A stretch of DNA of 55,227 nucleotides from Acidiferrobacteraceae bacterium (lineage in GTDB: Bacteria > Pseudomonadota > Gammaproteobacteria > Arenicellales > UBA868). A program made the position numbers and the translations under genes. A model generated the notes under the pieces. That model had not been told where the DNA came from, did not search any database, and saw nothing but the letters and a program-made list of their open reading frames with translations. The stretch spans positions 1 through 55,227 of the forward strand of contig PBSU01000035.1 of NCBI GenBank assembly GCA_002726415.1, in the 5' to 3' direction. This document shows positions 16,650 through 25,602 of the stretch, in pieces. Positions within the stretch are counted from its first letter, which is position 1; each line of letters opens with the position of its first letter.

Positions 16650-17858
16650 GTGATCGGCGCCTATATATGTGACGCTGTGCGCACCCCGATTGGCCGTTAC
16701 GGTGGGGCGTTGGCATCGGTACGCACAGACGATCTTGGCGCGATCCCAATCAGGGCGCTGATAGAGCGCAACCCCCAGGCTGACTGGATGACGCTTGAGG
16801 AGGTCTATTATGGTTGCACCAATCAGGCGGGGGAGGATAACCGCAATGTGGCACGAATGGCTGCGTTATTGGCCGGATTGTCAGAAAACGTAGCAGGAGT
16901 CACGTTTAATCGATTATGTGCTTCAGGATTGGAGGCGGTCGGTCAGGCTGCCCGGGCAATTCGTACCGGTGAGGCTCAATGGCTGGTCGCTGGGGGCGTA
17001 GAGTCCATGTCGCGGGCACCGCTGGTGATGCCCAAAGCCACCGCTCCCTTTAGCCGCCAGGCGCAGATTTACGATACCACCATTGGCTGGCGTTTTATCA
17101 ATCCGCAGATGGAGCGGCTTTACGGCACTGACTCTATGCCAGAGACCGCTGAGAATGTGGCCAGTGAGTACGGTATTTCGCGGGCGGATCAGGATGCTTT
17201 CGCCTGGCGTAGCCAGCAGCGGGCTGCTGCGGCAATTGAAAACGGCGTGCTGAGGGAGGAACTCGTGCCGGTCAGTGTGCCACAGCGGCGTGCTCAGCCG
17301 AGTGTGGTAGATCGCGATGAACACCCCCGTCCAGACACTACGCTTGAGGATCTTGGCGCTTTACCAACCCCGTTTCGCGATGGTGGCAGCGTTACCGCCG
17401 GTAATGCCGCAGGTATTAACGATGGCGCCTGTGCCATGATTCTGGCCTCGGAGGATGCAGCCAGGCGTCACAACCTGCAGCCTCGGGCCCGGGTGTTAGC
17501 CATGGCCAGCGCGGGGGTTGTGCCACGGTTGATGGGCATGGGCCCGGTGCCTGCGGTGAATCGAGTGCTGGCTCAGGCAGGTCTCACGCTATCACAGATG
17601 GATGTTATCGAGATCAATGAGGCGTTTGCCGCCCAGGTATTGGCAGTGATGCGCCAGTTGCAGCTGGAAGACGACACCCCGAAAGTAAATCCCAATGGCG
17701 GTGCTATTGCGCTGGGCCATCCGCTGGGCATGAGTGGCGCCCGGTTAGTGACCACAGCACTTAACCAGCTCCGGCGTGAGCAGGGGCGCTACGGTCTGTG
17801 CACTATGTGTGTGGGTGTGGGCCAGGGATTGGCACTGGTGTTTGAACGGATCGGATAG
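16650..17858 (+). CDS. Acetyl-CoA acyltransferase (thiolase)
   Basis: A 402-residue thiolase with GTG start at 16650 and a weak ribosome site. The nucleophilic cysteine is in [10 protein letters not shown]; the catalytic histidine is in [16 protein letters not shown]; the second cysteine is in [10 protein letters not shown]. The protein resembles beta-ketoadipyl-CoA/3-oxopimelyl-CoA type thiolases of aromatic pathways more than PHB thiolases. Two roles are plausible here: cleavage of 3-oxopimelyl-CoA to glutaryl-CoA and acetyl-CoA after ring opening, or thiolysis of an aroyl-acetyl-CoA to an aroyl-CoA. Context does not decide between them. It stands 46 bases after the first ligase. Confidence 0.9.
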   Translation: MIGAYICDAVRTPIGRYGGALASVRTDDLGAIPIRALIERNPQADWMTLEEVYYGCTNQAGEDNRNVARMAALLAGLSENVAGVTFNRLCASGLEAVGQAARAIRTGEAQWLVAGGVESMSRAPLVMPKATAPFSRQAQIYDTTIGWRFINPQMERLYGTDSMPETAENVASEYGISRADQDAFAWRSQQRAAAAIENGVLREELVPVSVPQRRAQPSVVDRDEHPRPDTTLEDLGALPTPFRDGGSVTAGNAAGINDGACAMILASEDAARRHNLQPRARVLAMASAGVVPRLMGMGPVPAVNRVLAQAGLTLSQMDVIEINEAFAAQVLAVMRQLQLEDDTPKVNPNGGAIALGHPLGMSGARLVTTALNQLRREQGRYGLCTMCVGVGQGLALVFERIG

Positions 17859-17901
17859 AGGGGTTTTTCCGAAGCCGACCAGCGGCAGGGAGGGGATTTT
17901 T

Positions 17902-18036
17902 ATGCAGACACTTGGACCCTCGGCACATATCGACACCTTTGCGCGGGACAACTACCCTCGCTCGTTGACAGTCGTCAAAGAACTGCCCAAAACACAGACT
18001 GGCAAGATTCAGCACTCTCGGCTGCGCCAGTCCTGA
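17902..18036 (+). pseudogene. Remnant of an acyl-CoA synthetase C-terminus
   Basis: A 44-codon frame preceded by a good purine-rich ribosome site (GGGAGGGG at 17887-17894) lies in the 302-base gap between thiolase and the second ligase. It ends YPRSLTVVKELPKTQTGKIQHSRLRQS, which contains the A10 catalytic-lysine motif of AMP-forming CoA ligases. A few residues between FARDN and YPR seem to be missing compared with intact ligases. It lacks the P-loop and adenylation core. The most economical reading is a decayed or deleted third ligase. It is not a copy of either flanking ligase end, whose wording differs (TATGK). Expression as a micro-protein cannot be excluded. Confidence 0.6.
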
Positions 18037-18160
18037 GTGACCCAACCGTTTTCGAAAAGAAAATGTGTCGATCCTTGGAAAATTACAGGTTGTGCCCGTT
18101 GTTACCGTTATCTAGGCGTTACCCAGTGACGGCGCAACTCCGACCCACGGTCAGGTATTC

Positions 18161-19783
18161 GTGTCAGATAGCACCATGAGTGATCAGGGGGGTCTGTTTG
18201 CCAGAATTGATGTCGCCGCTGATCCGCCGCGGATCGAGGTGCCCCGTCTTTATAACGCGGCGCTGGAGTTCATTGATCGCAACGTAGTTGAAGGACATGG
18301 CAAGCAGATTGCGTTGATCGACGATGATGGCTGCTACACCTATCGGGAGTTATGTCAGCGTGTCAATCAGGCGGGTCATGTCTTGCGGGCAGCCGGTGCC
18401 GGGATGGAGCAGCGAGTGTTATTGTGCTTGGATGGCGGCATTGATTTTGCATCCCTTTTTTGGGGTGCGATCAAGATCGGGGCGGTACCCGTTCCGGTCA
18501 ATCCTTTGTTAACCCAGGATGATTACGCAGGCCTGATCAACGATAGTCGACCCCGGGTGTTAGTGGCCCACCCAGAGCAAATCAGTCATTTTAAGAGCAC
18601 ACTTTTCCAGCAGCCATTACCCTGTCGGCTGTTGACAGTAGATACCAGCCGGTGTGGGGCGGGTGAGCTGGCGCGGTTGATGGCAACGGCACCGGTGGAG
18701 CTTAAGGCAGCTGCAACCACGGCGGACGATACAGCGTTCTGGCTTTATACCTCGGGCTCGACTGGCAGCCCTAAAGCAGTTGTGCACCTGCATCGCAGTC
18801 TGATTCAGACCGCGGTGCTGTGTGGCCAGAACGTATTGGGAATCGGCCCATCTGATCGTGTTTTTTCTGCAGCCAAGATGTTTTTTGCCTACGGTCTGGG
18901 TAACAGCATGAGTTTTCCGTTTGCGGTTGGTGCTACCTCGATTGTGAGCGCACACCGGCCAACAGCGGAGAACGTCCTCGCCGTCATTGATGAACATCGC
19001 CCGACAGTGTTCTGTGGCGTGCCTACGCTGTACCATAATCTCCTGAACATCGTCGGGGTAGAGGAGGCCGAATTACTGGCTACACTGCGCCTGTATGTCT
19101 CGGCTGGTGAACCTCTTCCAGAGTCAATCGGACAACGCTGGCAGGCGTTATCTGGCTGTGAGGTTATCGACGGGCTGGGCACCACCGAAATGCTGCAGAC
19201 TTTTCTCAGTAATCGGCCGGGACAGGTCCGCTATGGTACGACCGGTGTTGTTGTGCCCGGGTATCAGATCAAGGTGGTGAATTCGATGGGAACAGCAGTG
19301 GCACCCGGTGAGGTAGGCGAATTAATGGTAGCCGGTCCAAGTGCTGGTGCGGGTTACTGGAACCGCCGGGCGCAAAGCATCCGGACCTTTGTTGGACCTT
19401 GGACTCGGACCGGCGATCAGTATTTTGTTGGTTCGGATCATGCCTATCGTTACTGCGGTCGCAGTGATGACATGCTTAAGGTAGGGGGTATCTGGGTCTC
19501 ACCCTATGAACTTGAATCATTGCTGATTCGACACCCTCTGGTGGCCGAATGTGCAGTGGTAGGACAGCCAGACGCAGGCGGTCTGATCAAGCCCAAGGCT
19601 TTTGTGGTGCTCAAAGACTCGGCTTTGGCAGGTGACGGTGCGGTTGAGACACTGCAGTGTTTTGCACGTGAGCACCTGGCACCCTATAAATATCCGCGCT
19701 GGGTCGAATTTCTGGATGAGTTGCCCCGCACCGCAACGGGCAAGGTCCGTCGCTACCGGTTGCGTGAGCAACTCGGCCTGTAG
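18161..19783 (+). CDS. Benzoate-CoA ligase (copy 2)
   Basis: A 540-residue paralogue of the ligase at 15023, aligned along its whole length. Motifs: YTSGSTGSPKAVVH (the usual Gly after Lys is Ala here), MFFAYGLGNSMSFPF, DGLGTTEMLQTFLSN, YRYCGRSDDMLKVGGIWVSP, and LPRTATGKVRR with the catalytic lysine. The start is GTG 18161 or ATG 18176; neither has a strong ribosome site. It probably activates benzoate or a substituted analogue, with a specificity different from copy 1. It is followed after two bases by an alpha/beta-hydrolase, so the two are coupled. Which ligase serves benzoate cannot be told from sequence. Confidence 0.88.
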   Translation: MSDSTMSDQGGLFARIDVAADPPRIEVPRLYNAALEFIDRNVVEGHGKQIALIDDDGCYTYRELCQRVNQAGHVLRAAGAGMEQRVLLCLDGGIDFASLFWGAIKIGAVPVPVNPLLTQDDYAGLINDSRPRVLVAHPEQISHFKSTLFQQPLPCRLLTVDTSRCGAGELARLMATAPVELKAAATTADDTAFWLYTSGSTGSPKAVVHLHRSLIQTAVLCGQNVLGIGPSDRVFSAAKMFFAYGLGNSMSFPFAVGATSIVSAHRPTAENVLAVIDEHRPTVFCGVPTLYHNLLNIVGVEEAELLATLRLYVSAGEPLPESIGQRWQALSGCEVIDGLGTTEMLQTFLSNRPGQVRYGTTGVVVPGYQIKVVNSMGTAVAPGEVGELMVAGPSAGAGYWNRRAQSIRTFVGPWTRTGDQYFVGSDHAYRYCGRSDDMLKVGGIWVSPYELESLLIRHPLVAECAVVGQPDAGGLIKPKAFVVLKDSALAGDGAVETLQCFAREHLAPYKYPRWVEFLDELPRTATGKVRRYRLREQLGL

Positions 19784-19785
19784 CA

Positions 19786-20583
19786 GTGTCTGAGCGGTTC
19801 GGCAAGATAGAGATCCAGGGTCGTGCTCTGGAATTCCAGTGGTTGGGTCCCCCCCCCTCAGCACAGGCGCCGACGTTGGTGTTCCTGCACGAAGGTCTGG
19901 GTTGCGTGCAGATGTGGCGGGATTTCCCACAACACCTGGCTGCGGTTACCGGCCTGGGCGCACTCAATTACAGTCGAGCCGGGTATGGCGGGTCAGATGC
20001 CGCCATTTTGCCGCGGCGTAGCGACTATATGCACGACGAAGCCCAGAAAGTGCTGCCACAGGTGCTGGATGCTTTTGGCATTGAATCGGCCATCCTGGTC
20101 GGCCACAGTGATGGTGGATCGATTGCGTTGATTCATGCTGGTAGCGAGAGAAGTGCCCGCGTCAAGGCAATGGTCCTGCTGGCACCGCATGTATTTGTCG
20201 AGTCGCTGACAGTTGCCAGTATCAGTGAGGCAGCCGAACTGTATCGCAGTACCAACTTATCTGAGCGCCTTGCGCGGTACCACGGTGATTCCGTCGATCA
20301 GACCTTTTGGGGGTGGAATGATATCTGGCTGCATGATCATTTCCTTCAGTGGAATATTGAGCAGTACCTATCCGAAATCACCGCGCCAGTGTTAATGCTT
20401 CAGGGAGAAGATGATCAATACGGAACATCGGCGCAATTACAGGCCATCGAGTCCGGGGTTGGTGGGCCCACCGAATGCCATCTGCTCGTTGACTGTGCTC
20501 ATTCGGTATTCCGTGATCAACCAGAAGCAACGCTTAGTTTCTGTAGGGACTTTCTGGCACCCTTCAACGCCAGTTCCTTGTGA
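19786..20583 (+). CDS. Alpha/beta-hydrolase
   Basis: A 265-residue alpha/beta-hydrolase starting at GTG 19786, two bases after the ligase stop. The oxyanion segment is LVFLHEGLGCVQMWRDFP; the nucleophile elbow is VGHSDGGS (Ser about 108); the acid is in LMLQGEDDQYGT and the histidine in DCAHSVFRDQP, so the triad looks complete. Hydrolases of this type accompany benzoate-CoA ligase genes in several aromatic degraders, where they may act on aryl esters or aryl-CoA thioesters. No substrate can be assigned. The coupling to ligase 2 suggests a linked function, for example release of the free acid before activation. Confidence 0.85.
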   Translation: MSERFGKIEIQGRALEFQWLGPPPSAQAPTLVFLHEGLGCVQMWRDFPQHLAAVTGLGALNYSRAGYGGSDAAILPRRSDYMHDEAQKVLPQVLDAFGIESAILVGHSDGGSIALIHAGSERSARVKAMVLLAPHVFVESLTVASISEAAELYRSTNLSERLARYHGDSVDQTFWGWNDIWLHDHFLQWNIEQYLSEITAPVLMLQGEDDQYGTSAQLQAIESGVGGPTECHLLVDCAHSVFRDQPEATLSFCRDFLAPFNASSL

Positions 20584-20608
20584 TGGTCGACTGCTGTAGA
20601 GTGGGGAG

Positions 20609-20627
20609 AACCGACCATCGGTTGGTT
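20609..20627. promoter_or_regulatory. Overlapping dyads upstream of the Liv-type operon (candidate TetR-type operator)
   Basis: Within the 230-base gap before the binding-protein gene lies AACCGACCATCGGTTGGTT. It can be read as AACCGA-CCA-TCGGTT (perfect 6-base arms) or as AACCGACC-ATC-GGTTGGTT (7 of 8 matching). The 8-mer ACCGACCA also occurs, on the opposite strand, in the dyad in front of the TetR-benzoyl-CoA reductase fusion gene at 39807-39826. This suggests, but does not prove, a shared regulator. The rest of the gap shows nothing clear apart from the ribosome site before 20814. Confidence 0.4.
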
Positions 20628-20813
20628 GAAGTACAGTTGCAGTGGCTTTGCAATGCAACTAAAGTGCTAAAACCTTGCTCGCTGCCGGGGATTTCCCGTC
20701 GGCTTCGCGAGCGTGCTCAGGGCAGTTGCTGGTGTGGCTGCGCTTATCACTGATGCTTTTCGTAATAACAAACACCGCCCTGATGTCAGGCGGATTCTCC
20801 AGGAGGGAAAGAG

Positions 20814-21998
20814 ATGAAGATTCGAATTACTTTATTGTCGGTTGTCGTTGCTCTCTTGGCGTTGCCAGCCAGCGCGGCTGACAAGGTCAAGATCGGCTTT
20901 GTTACGACACTGACCACCGGGGCGGCCGTCATCGGTAAGGATATGCAGGATGCCGTCAACCTTGCAGTTGAAGATATTGGTGGAAAGATGGGTGGGCTGG
21001 ACGTAGAAATGATCTTTGGTGATGACGGATTCAAGCCCGAGACCGGCAAGCAGGTGACGGACAAACTGGTGAAGTCCGATGATGTTGATTTTGTGGCTGG
21101 GTATATCTGGTCACATGTATTACTGGCTTCACAAAAGTCAGTCCTGGGCGCTGGCAAGTTTCTGATCAGCGCCAATGCGGGACCGTCTCAGTTGGCTGGC
21201 AAACTGTGCAACAAGAATTTCTTTTCTACTTCCTGGCAGAATGATCAGACCCCGATGGCCATGGGTGAGGTACTGAATCAGAGAGGCATCAAGAAGCTCT
21301 ACATCATGTCACCGAACTATGCAGCCGGTAAGAACATGGTAGCCGGGGTTGAGCGCACCTTTAAGGGTGAGATCGTTGGCAAGGACATGACCAAATGGGG
21401 TAAAGATGCGCAGTTGGATTTCTCGGCCGAACTGGCTAAGGCCGGCGCATCCGGTGCCGACGCGATATTTGTGTTCTACCCGGGAAAGGCCGGGGGTGCA
21501 TTTATTAAGCAATACGAGCAGGCCGGCCTGACAGATAAATTGCCGTTGTACACCGTATTCACTATCGATTCTATTGCGCTACCTAAACTGCAAAAGGCGA
21601 AAATGAAAGCGGTGCTTGGATCTTTGAATACGCAGTTCTGGGGGCCGGACCTGGATACGCCTCAGAATCATCGGTTCGTGTCCGGCTTCAAGAAGAAATA
21701 CGGCCGATATCCCTCGTTCTACGCCGCGCAGTCCTATGATTCTATCTTTCTGATCAAGAGTGCGGTTGAAGCCGTCGGCGGCAACTTGGCAGATATGGAC
21801 GGTATGCGTGCAGCGATGGAAAAAGCCGATTTCCCGTCGGTCCGCGGTGCGTTCCGCTATGGCAAGAATCATTTCCCGATCCAAAACTTCTACTTGCGCA
21901 AGGTTGTTGAGGATAGTGATGGCAACTGGACAACTTCGGTTGTCGATACCGTGTTTGAGGATCATCAGGATACCTACGCAGGTGAGTGTAAGATCTAG
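20814..21998 (+). CDS. Periplasmic substrate-binding protein, branched-chain amino acid/aromatic acid ABC family
   Basis: A 394-residue type I periplasmic binding protein. A strong ribosome site AGGAGGG (20801-20807) precedes ATG 20814. The N-terminus MKIRITLLSVVVALLALPASA is a classical signal peptide with cleavage after ASA. The mature part begins DKVKIGFVTTLTTGAAVIGKDMQDAVNLAVE, typical of LivK-like proteins. Members of this family beside benzoate genes bind aromatic acids rather than leucine. Position right after two benzoate-CoA ligases and ahead of four transporter genes supports an aromatic acid ligand, but binding of aromatic amino acids is also possible. Confidence 0.9.
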   Translation: MKIRITLLSVVVALLALPASAADKVKIGFVTTLTTGAAVIGKDMQDAVNLAVEDIGGKMGGLDVEMIFGDDGFKPETGKQVTDKLVKSDDVDFVAGYIWSHVLLASQKSVLGAGKFLISANAGPSQLAGKLCNKNFFSTSWQNDQTPMAMGEVLNQRGIKKLYIMSPNYAAGKNMVAGVERTFKGEIVGKDMTKWGKDAQLDFSAELAKAGASGADAIFVFYPGKAGGAFIKQYEQAGLTDKLPLYTVFTIDSIALPKLQKAKMKAVLGSLNTQFWGPDLDTPQNHRFVSGFKKKYGRYPSFYAAQSYDSIFLIKSAVEAVGGNLADMDGMRAAMEKADFPSVRGAFRYGKNHFPIQNFYLRKVVEDSDGNWTTSVVDTVFEDHQDTYAGECKI

Positions 21999-22203
21999 AC
22001 AGTCATCGCACTGTTAATGGCAAACAGTACCCCGGGTCAGTTAATCTGGCACCGGCCAGCCAGGGCGGCATGGGCCGCCCTGGTCTGGTTTGGTGCGTAA
22101 ACCACCGCACCTGGATATAAGGGACTGCAGGCCGTGAGCTCCAAGATTCTCTGCGTACATTTTTGGCCCAGCCCCGCCATTTCTGATCCGGCCGTTCCTG
22201 ATT

Positions 22204-23127
22204 ATGGATAGCACTCTACTCGTCATCCAGATTCTGAATGGCCTGCAACTTGGGGTATTGCTGTTTCTGCTCGCTGCCGGCCTCACGCTGGTATTTGGCA
22301 TCATGGACTTCATCAACCTGGCGCACGGTTCGTTCTATATGGTGGGCGCGTTTTTTTGTGCCACACTAACCCTGTGGTTCGATTCATTTCTGCTGGGGTT
22401 GTTGCTGGCTCTGCCACTGACGCTTGCGGTGGGGGTGGTAGTTGAACTGCTGGTGGTACGCCATCTATACCAGGAGGATCATCTGCAGCAGATTCTCGCG
22501 ACTTTCGGCCTGATTCTGGTTGCCGATACATTGGTCCATATTATTTGGGGCCCTGAAGGCCTGACTTTTGCCCTGCCTGAGGTGCTCAATGGCCAGGTAA
22601 CCGTGTTACCGGGAATCCGTTTCCCGATCTACCGTATTCTGATTATCAGTGTTGGCCTGCTGATCGCCGCGGGTCTTTACTGGGTAGTTGCGCGCACCCG
22701 GATTGGTATGTTGATTCGTGCCGGCGCCTCTAACCGGCGGATGGTCGGTGCGTTAGGTGTAGACATACGTTATCTCTTTACCCTCGTATTTGGAGCAGGC
22801 GCTGTTATGGCGGGCCTGGCAGGTTTGATGATCGCTCCGATTACTGAAGCCAGCATCGGTATGGGTAACGAGATCCTTATTGTTGCATTCGTCGTTATTG
22901 TGATCGGTGGTATCGGCTCGATTAAAGGAGCGTTTCTGGGCGCACTGCTCGTTGGTCTGATCGATACGCTGGGTCGGTCCTTTTTGGATGGTATGCTGAA
23001 ACTGGTGCTCTCCAACCAGGCGGCCGAGACTTCGGCACCGGCTATCTCCGCGATGTTGATCTATATCCTGATGGCCGCAATTTTGTACTTTCGGCCGCAG
23101 GGGTTGTTCCCGCCGAAGGGCCGATAA
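22204..23127 (+). CDS. ABC transporter permease, LivH type
   Basis: A 307-residue hydrophobic protein with about eight membrane segments. LVFGIMDFINLAHGSFYMVGAF near the N-terminus and IGGIGSIKGAFLGALLVGLIDTLGR near the C-terminus are LivH signatures. It forms the inner-membrane channel together with the LivM-type protein. A 205-base gap follows the binding-protein gene; the gap holds a G/C-rich stretch around 22055-22085 with partial self-complementarity, perhaps an attenuating hairpin. No good ribosome site precedes ATG 22204. The stop overlaps the next start (TAATG). Confidence 0.9.
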   Translation: MDSTLLVIQILNGLQLGVLLFLLAAGLTLVFGIMDFINLAHGSFYMVGAFFCATLTLWFDSFLLGLLLALPLTLAVGVVVELLVVRHLYQEDHLQQILATFGLILVADTLVHIIWGPEGLTFALPEVLNGQVTVLPGIRFPIYRILIISVGLLIAAGLYWVVARTRIGMLIRAGASNRRMVGALGVDIRYLFTLVFGAGAVMAGLAGLMIAPITEASIGMGNEILIVAFVVIVIGGIGSIKGAFLGALLVGLIDTLGRSFLDGMLKLVLSNQAAETSAPAISAMLIYILMAAILYFRPQGLFPPKGR

Positions 23128-24086
23128 TGCGGCAATTGGTGCAAAAGCCCCCTGGCCGATACTGGCTGGTGTTTGCCGCTGTGCTGGTTCTGTTGCTGGC
23201 CCCGGCAGCGATCGCCTATCTGGATCAACCGTTCTACCTTGATGTGTTGATGCGGCTGATGATTCTGGCTATTGCGGCCAGTAGCTTGAACCTGATTCTG
23301 GGCTACAGCGGCATGATTAGCCTGGGTCACTCCGTGTACATCGGCATCGGCGCGTATGCGGTAGGAATTCCAGCGTATTACGACCAGTACAACGGACTGC
23401 TGCAGCTGGCTTTGGCCCTGGGTGGGGCCGGGCTCTTTGCGTTAGTCACCGGACTGATTTGTCTTCGAACGCGAGGTGCCTATTTCATCATGATTACGCT
23501 GGCTTTCGCACAGATGATGTACTTCACTTTTGTCAGCATTGAGGAGTACGGTGGCGACGATGGACTGGTGATCTATGCCCGGAGTGATTTTGCTGGTCTG
23601 TATGATCTGGAGAATAATGTCCGCCTCTATTACCTGGTGTTGGGTTGCCTGCTGCTGACCTTGTTACTGGTGCATCGGATCGTCAATTCCCACTTTGGGA
23701 TGGTGATACGGGGAGCAAAAAGCAATGATCGACGGATGCAGGCAGTTGGGTTTCCGACCTTCCGTTACCGGTTGACCTGTTATGTCATTTCCGGAATGAT
23801 CTGTGGCTTGGCCGGTTGGCTGATGGGCAATTTCACCGGTTTTATCAGTCCCGAGATGATGGACTGGACCCGTTCTGGTGAGTTGATTGCTATGGTGATC
23901 CTGGGTGGGCCAGGCAGTTTGTTCGGGCCGGCCATCGGTGCCGCAGTATTTATCCTCATGGAGACGGTGCTCGCTGAGGTCACGATCTACTGGCACTTGT
24001 ATCTTGGATTATTGTTGATTCTGGTAGCCAAATTTGGTCGGGGTGGGCTCGGTGGCCTGTTCCAGCGAAACCGAGGCACACCATGA
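23127..24086 (+). CDS. ABC transporter permease, LivM type
   Basis: A 319-residue integral membrane protein. AASSLNLILGYSGMISLGHSVYIGIGAYA is the LivM hallmark, followed by the EAA-like MVILGGPGSLFGPAIGAAVF loop that contacts the ATPases. It starts one base within the previous stop and overlaps the following ATPase gene in an ATGA arrangement. Tight packing indicates one transcript with strict stoichiometry. Role: second half of the translocation channel for the substrate captured by the periplasmic protein at 20814, probably an aromatic acid. Confidence 0.9.
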   Translation: MRQLVQKPPGRYWLVFAAVLVLLLAPAAIAYLDQPFYLDVLMRLMILAIAASSLNLILGYSGMISLGHSVYIGIGAYAVGIPAYYDQYNGLLQLALALGGAGLFALVTGLICLRTRGAYFIMITLAFAQMMYFTFVSIEEYGGDDGLVIYARSDFAGLYDLENNVRLYYLVLGCLLLTLLLVHRIVNSHFGMVIRGAKSNDRRMQAVGFPTFRYRLTCYVISGMICGLAGWLMGNFTGFISPEMMDWTRSGELIAMVILGGPGSLFGPAIGAAVFILMETVLAEVTIYWHLYLGLLLILVAKFGRGGLGGLFQRNRGTP

Positions 24087-24844
24087 ACGCACCGCTCCTT
24101 GAAGTCTCAACATTGAGTCGCAATTTTGGTGGTATTGCTGCAGCCAGCGAGGTGAGCCTGGAGCTTGCCCGGGGCGAGGTGCATGCAATTATCGGCCCCA
24201 ACGGTGCCGGGAAAACGACTTTGGTATCCCTGCTGGCCGGAGAGTTGCGGGCGGATTCCGGCGCGATTCGCTTTCGTGGTGAGACCATCACTAACATGCC
24301 AGTACACGCACGTGCACAGCGAGGCCTCGCGCGGACTTTTCAGATCACCAGCATTTTCCCGGAGTTTTCAGCGTTGGAAAACGTAGCCATGGCGATTCAG
24401 GCACATGCTGGCCATTCTTTTCGCTTCTGGCGGCCCGTTACCCAGAATGCCATTCTTCAGCAGGGTGCACTGAACGCCCTGGAGCAGGTTGGCTTGGCGG
24501 GGATTCCCGAGCGCAATGCCGGCGAGATGTCTCACGGTGAGCATCGGCTGCTGGAGATGGCGATGGCACTGGCAACCCAGCCGGCGTTATTGCTGCTGGA
24601 TGAGCCGGCGGCGGGGCTGGGTCCGGAGGAAACCACTGCTATGGTAGCCATCCTGCGTGGCCTCAGACAGGACAAGGGCATTCTGCTGGTGGAGCACGAC
24701 ATGGACGTGGTTTTTGCGATTGCCGATCGGATTACGGTGATGGTGAGTGGGCGGACCATTGCCACAGGTAGCCCGGAGGAGATTCGCGAGGACGAAAATG
24801 TACGCAAAGCCTATCTGGGCGATGGGGTAGACGAGGGTGCTTGA
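24083..24844 (+). CDS. ABC transporter ATP-binding protein, LivG type
   Basis: A 253-residue ATPase. Walker A is GPNGAGKTT, the signature is MSHGEHRLLEMAMAL (a LivG-style variant of LSGGQ), Walker B is ALLLLDEPAAGL, and the switch histidine is in LVEHDMDVVF. The N-terminal LEVSTLSRNFGGIAAASEVSL and the mid region ARTFQITSIFPEFSALENVAMA are LivG-typical. It overlaps the LivM-type gene by four bases and the LivF-type gene by eight. It energises uptake through the permease pair on the cytoplasmic face. Confidence 0.92.
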   Translation: MNAPLLEVSTLSRNFGGIAAASEVSLELARGEVHAIIGPNGAGKTTLVSLLAGELRADSGAIRFRGETITNMPVHARAQRGLARTFQITSIFPEFSALENVAMAIQAHAGHSFRFWRPVTQNAILQQGALNALEQVGLAGIPERNAGEMSHGEHRLLEMAMALATQPALLLLDEPAAGLGPEETTAMVAILRGLRQDKGILLVEHDMDVVFAIADRITVMVSGRTIATGSPEEIREDENVRKAYLGDGVDEGA

Positions 24845-25538
24845 AGTCAAGGGACTCCAGGCCTTTTACGGGGCGAGCCAGGCGTTGTTTGGAGTCGACC
24901 TGGAAGTTGCTTCGGGTCAGGTCGTGACCCTGATGGGGCGAAACGGTATGGGCAAGACCACTACGGTTAACTGTATCATGGGGTTGTTGCCCCCCAGTGC
25001 CGGGAGTGTACGAGTCAACGGCCAGGACATGGACGGGTTGCCGAGTTTCCGGGTCGCGCAGGCCGGAGTAGGGTTGGTGCCTGAGGGTCGCCAGGTATTT
25101 CCAAACCTGACGGTTACAGAAAATCTCTTGGTGACCGCAGCCAATCGCCAGGGAGTTGCACAACCTTGGCAGATCGATCGGGTGTTACAGATGTTTCCTG
25201 CACTGGCCGAGCGGCGACACAGCCTGGGCAGCCTGTTATCTGGGGGGGAGCAACAGATGCTCGCGATTGGTCGGGCGTTGATGATTAACCCGGCTTTACT
25301 GATTCTGGATGAAGCGACTGAGGGCCTGGCGCCGTTAGTACGCCGTGAGATTTGGTCGTGCCTGGTTCGACTGAAAAGTGCAGGGCTGTCGATTCTGGTG
25401 ATTGATAAGAATGTGACGGATCTTGCCCGAATCGCCGACCGCCATTTCATCATCGAGAAAGGGCGCACGGTCTGGGTTGGTGATTCGAATGAACTGCTTT
25501 CAGGTGATACACTGAAACGTCGTTATCTTGGAATCTAA
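24837..25538 (+). CDS. ABC transporter ATP-binding protein, LivF type
   Basis: A 233-residue ATPase starting at GTG 24837 inside the end of the preceding gene. Walker A is GRNGMGKTT; the signature region is LLSGGEQQMLAIGRAL; Walker B is LLILDEATEGLAP. LGLVPEGRQVFPNLTVTENL is characteristic of LivF. The D-loop/switch segment reads ILVIDKNVTDLARIADRHFI, with Lys-Asn where many relatives have Glu-Gln or Glu-His, a variation also seen in other LivF proteins. It is the last gene of the uptake operon, convergent with iorB (64-base gap). Confidence 0.92.
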   Translation: MLEVKGLQAFYGASQALFGVDLEVASGQVVTLMGRNGMGKTTTVNCIMGLLPPSAGSVRVNGQDMDGLPSFRVAQAGVGLVPEGRQVFPNLTVTENLLVTAANRQGVAQPWQIDRVLQMFPALAERRHSLGSLLSGGEQQMLAIGRALMINPALLILDEATEGLAPLVRREIWSCLVRLKSAGLSILVIDKNVTDLARIADRHFIIEKGRTVWVGDSNELLSGDTLKRRYLGI

Positions 25539-25602
25539 CCCAGACGTTATTTCTTGGTGTTACATGCAGCGCGGGACTAAAGCAGGCAACCTAAAAGCCG
25601 TT

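Noticed and set aside
18141-18160. CCGACC-CAC-GGTCAGG as a third TetR-type site before ligase 2
   Set aside because: An extra base in the right arm breaks the symmetry; similarity to the other two dyads is too weak to claim.
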